Part shown: in pieces, positions 5,305 to 7,098 of the stretch
Numbering within the stretch: the stretch's first letter is position 1
Layout of the letters: every line of letters starts with the position of its first letter
Source of the DNA: Pseudomonadota bacterium
GTDB taxonomy: Bacteria > Myxococcota > UBA9042 > PHBI01
Reading direction: 5' to 3'
Assembly: GCA_005788935.1 (NCBI GenBank)
Contig: SYAK01000334.1
Location: 1 to 7,098 of the forward strand
Length of the DNA stretch: 7,098 bases
The notes under the pieces: model-generated
Database searches by the model: none
What the model saw: only the letters and a program-made list of their open reading frames with translations
What the model was told of the DNA's origin: nothing
Program-made: the position numbers and the translations under genes

Positions 5305-6816
5305 GGACAGGGCGGCAGCGAGCGGCGGGCGGGCCTCGGATGTGCCGCGTGGGCCTTCCTGGTGCTGGTCGGGTGTGACGCTGTCCCGCTCGAGGCGCGC
5401 AGCGCCCGCGTCGCCGCAGTGCTCGCACGCGCCGATCAGGCGGTTGCGCGGGCCCGGCCAGCCCTCATCGCGGGCAAGTACGCGCGCATGGCCGGGCGCG
5501 TCTATGACTTCTATCGTGGTAGTTTTGCGCTGTTTTTGTCGGACGCGAGGGACCCCCGCTCGCCGCTCGGGGCGAGCCGCTTCGCGGTCGATGGGCCGCT
5601 GCCGCTCGCGCTTGGCGACGCGCACCCCGAGAACTTCGGGATCCTTGAGGCGGCGGACGGGTCGCTCGCGCTCGAGCCCAATGACTTCGACGCGGCGGAC
5701 CGGTGGCCCTGGCACTGGGACCTCAGGCGCCTCCTGACGGGGATCCTGCTGGGTGCGCGTGAGGCGCGGGCGGGCGATGACGCGGGGCTCGCGACGTGGC
5801 GGGAGGCCGAGGCTGGCGTCGTCGGGGCGTGCGCGCGCGCCTACGCCGAGGCCATCGCGGCGCAGGCGACGGGCGAGGTGGCAGGGCCTCGCCTGACCGA
5901 GGGCGCGGGCGAGCCGATCCTGGCCGATCTCTTCGGGCGTGCGGCGCGCGATCTCGCGTCCCGGGCTGAGCTCGACGCGCTCACCGAGCTCGACCCCGAG
6001 GGCCTGCGGCGGCTCCGACGCGGTCAGGTCGACCCCGACGACCCGCAGGCCGTGCTTGCCTCGCTGCCACCGTCTGCGGTGGCGACCCTCGCCGAGACCC
6101 TGACCCGCTACCGTGAGACACTTGAGGCCCCACCGCCTGCCTCCGAGCTGCGAATCCTCGACGCCGCCCGGCAATTCGGAAGCGGGGTGGCGAGCTGGCC
6201 GCGCGTGCGGGTCCTCATCCTCGTGGCGGGGCCGACGGACGCCCACGCGGACGACGCGATCCTCGAGCTGAAGGAGCTCGCGGACTCGGGGGCGCGGGCC
6301 TGGTTCCCGCCCGGCCTCCTCGCGCGCGACGCGGGCGGCCGCGTCCTGCGCGCCTCGCGCCTCGCCTGGGGTCGACCAGACGCCGAGCCGCGCTGGGGGG
6401 TCAGCCACTGGCTCGGGTTGCCGGTGCAGATCCGACGCGAGGCCGAGGGGTTGAAGAACGTGCGCGTCGCCCGCTGGGTCGGCGGCCGTGGCACCATCGC
6501 CGCTGTCGAGGGTGCTGGCGTCGCCCTCGCGCGGCTGCTGGCGCGGGTACACGCGACCCCGGTCGACGGGGTGTCCGCGGCTGGCCCGATCGCGCAGGCG
6601 ATCGCTCAAGATTCCATAGGCTTCGAGGCTGAGCAGGCAGAGGTCTGCACGGCCTATGCCGACCTCGTCGAGGCCGATCATCGGCGCTTCGTCGCGGCCC
6701 TGGCGGTCCTTGGGCCGACGCTCGGGGTCGCGGCCGCCGCTGGTGACGCGCCATCGGACGCGTTTCACGCAATTCTTGGCATACCACCCCCAATCCCGAC
6801 GACGGAGCCTCGATGA
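5302..6816 (+). CDS. DUF2252-family protein with lipoprotein signal peptide
   Basis: From TTG 5302 the product has 504 residues. An n-region with ERR (7-9) leads into a hydrophobic stretch ending in lipobox LVGC (C25), with Asp at +2. The body matches DUF2252 (COG4320): KYARMAGRVYDFYRGSFALF (59-78), GDAHPENFG (105-113), NDFDAAD (127-133) and WPWHWDLRRLL (135-145). The family resembles aminoglycoside phosphotransferase-type kinases: GDxHxxN recalls their catalytic Brenner motif and the DFD 22 residues later recalls the metal-binding aspartate. No activity is established for DUF2252 to my knowledge. A late segment GLPVQIRREAEGLKNVRV corresponds to the family's conserved Arg/Lys region. Most DUF2252 proteins have no export signal, so a lipidated one is unusual. 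The gene follows a terminator, so it probably has its own promoter, which I could not identify. Its stop overlaps the next gene as ATGA. The family call is firm; the start and export are likely. Confidence 0.82.
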   Translation: MGQGGSERRAGLGCAAWAFLVLVGCDAVPLEARSARVAAVLARADQAVARARPALIAGKYARMAGRVYDFYRGSFALFLSDARDPRSPLGASRFAVDGPLPLALGDAHPENFGILEAADGSLALEPNDFDAADRWPWHWDLRRLLTGILLGAREARAGDDAGLATWREAEAGVVGACARAYAEAIAAQATGEVAGPRLTEGAGEPILADLFGRAARDLASRAELDALTELDPEGLRRLRRGQVDPDDPQAVLASLPPSAVATLAETLTRYRETLEAPPPASELRILDAARQFGSGVASWPRVRVLILVAGPTDAHADDAILELKELADSGARAWFPPGLLARDAGGRVLRASRLAWGRPDAEPRWGVSHWLGLPVQIRREAEGLKNVRVARWVGGRGTIAAVEGAGVALARLLARVHATPVDGVSAAGPIAQAIAQDSIGFEAEQAEVCTAYADLVEADHRRFVAALAVLGPTLGVAAAAGDAPSDAFHAILGIPPPIPTTEPR

Positions 6817-7098
6817 TCACCGCCCGCGCCGCCGCCACGTTCGGCCTCCTCTTCGCGGGTCTGGCATTCCCGGCCCGCGCTGACGTCGCGCCCCCGCCCG
6901 AGCCGGGTGATACCCAGCCCGCGCCGGTCTCTCCACCCGCGGCGAGCCGGGCCGCCACGACGACCTCAGCGGATACCGTGGCCGCCGGGGTGGAGCTCTT
7001 TGCGCGCTATGGGTACGCTCGCCGCGAGACGGCGACTGGCCACGTCTGGGACCACGGGTTCGACGTGCCGCGCGTCCACGCGGCGCTCGCGGCGGACC
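6813..7098 (+). CDS. secreted protein, N-terminal fragment, possibly an outer-membrane beta-barrel
   Basis: ATG 6813 overlaps the DUF2252 stop (ATGA), with GGAG at 6804-6807 five bases upstream. The frame stays open to the window end, giving 95 codons of an incomplete gene. Residues 1-23 form a clear Sec signal peptide (MITARAAATFGLLFAGLAFP, then ARA before D24). A low-complexity Pro/Ala/Thr-rich linker (about 25-53) follows. Next comes GVELFARYGYARRETATG and HGFDVPRVHAALAAD, alternating aromatic/polar wording like the first strands of porin-type beta-barrels in delta-type bacteria. That resemblance is a pattern judgement from about 35 residues. Export is well supported; the barrel assignment is tentative. 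The overlap implies translational coupling with the DUF2252 lipoprotein, so the two may act together in the envelope. Confidence 0.75.
   Translation, partial: MITARAAATFGLLFAGLAFPARADVAPPPEPGDTQPAPVSPPAASRAATTTSADTVAAGVELFARYGYARRETATGHVWDHGFDVPRVHAALAAD

Noticed and set aside
3110..5428. Long 772-codon open frame on the minus strand opposite the lipoprotein gene
   Set aside because: Its composition (Arg, Asp, Val, Ala, Gly repeats) mirrors the codon bias of the + strand gene, it reads through the terminator region, and no motif or credible start signal is seen.
5137..6768. Long minus-strand open frame opposite the DUF2252 gene
   Set aside because: The plus strand carries intact DUF2252 motifs; the antisense frame is open only because stops are rare at this GC content.

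Overview
This is a roughly 70% GC, gene-dense window in which every confident gene is on the + strand. Nothing mobile is visible: no insertion sequence, CRISPR array, tRNA or rRNA. GC-rich coding style, GTG/TTG starts, a large Cys-rich lipoprotein with an Ig-like domain and a DUF2252 protein carrying a lipoprotein signal together suggest a delta-type bacterium such as a member of the Myxococcota. That assignment is inference; no marker gene here settles it.

Layout. Positions 2-271 are the C-terminal end of a 3-oxoacid (succinyl-CoA:acetoacetate) CoA-transferase subunit B. It is followed by a tight three-gene run: a CPBP-family intramembrane protease-like protein (322-1353), the YqgF/RuvX nuclease (1357-1812, three bases downstream) and the endolytic murein transglycosylase MltG (1809-3056, ATGA overlap). 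RuvX and MltG are housekeeping genes for pre-16S rRNA maturation and for glycan-strand termination. The CPBP protein is probably co-transcribed with them.

A new transcription unit seems to begin at the mltG stop codon, where an exact TTGACA overlaps the TGA. It drives a 643-residue secreted lipoprotein (3203-5134) with a bacterial Ig-like domain near the N-terminus and a large C-terminal part that I do not recognise. Its codon use is visibly more selective than its neighbours', which hints at high expression. Two adjacent hairpins close the unit, the second a good intrinsic terminator (about 5162-5192).

The last unit starts after a short spacer. A TTG-initiated DUF2252 protein (5302-6816) has an N-terminal lipobox and kinase-fold-like GDxHxxN and DFD motifs. 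It overlaps by ATGA the start of a secreted protein (6813 to the window end) that looks like the N-terminus of an outer-membrane beta-barrel. This exported DUF2252 / envelope-protein pair and the large lipoprotein are the least ordinary parts of the window.
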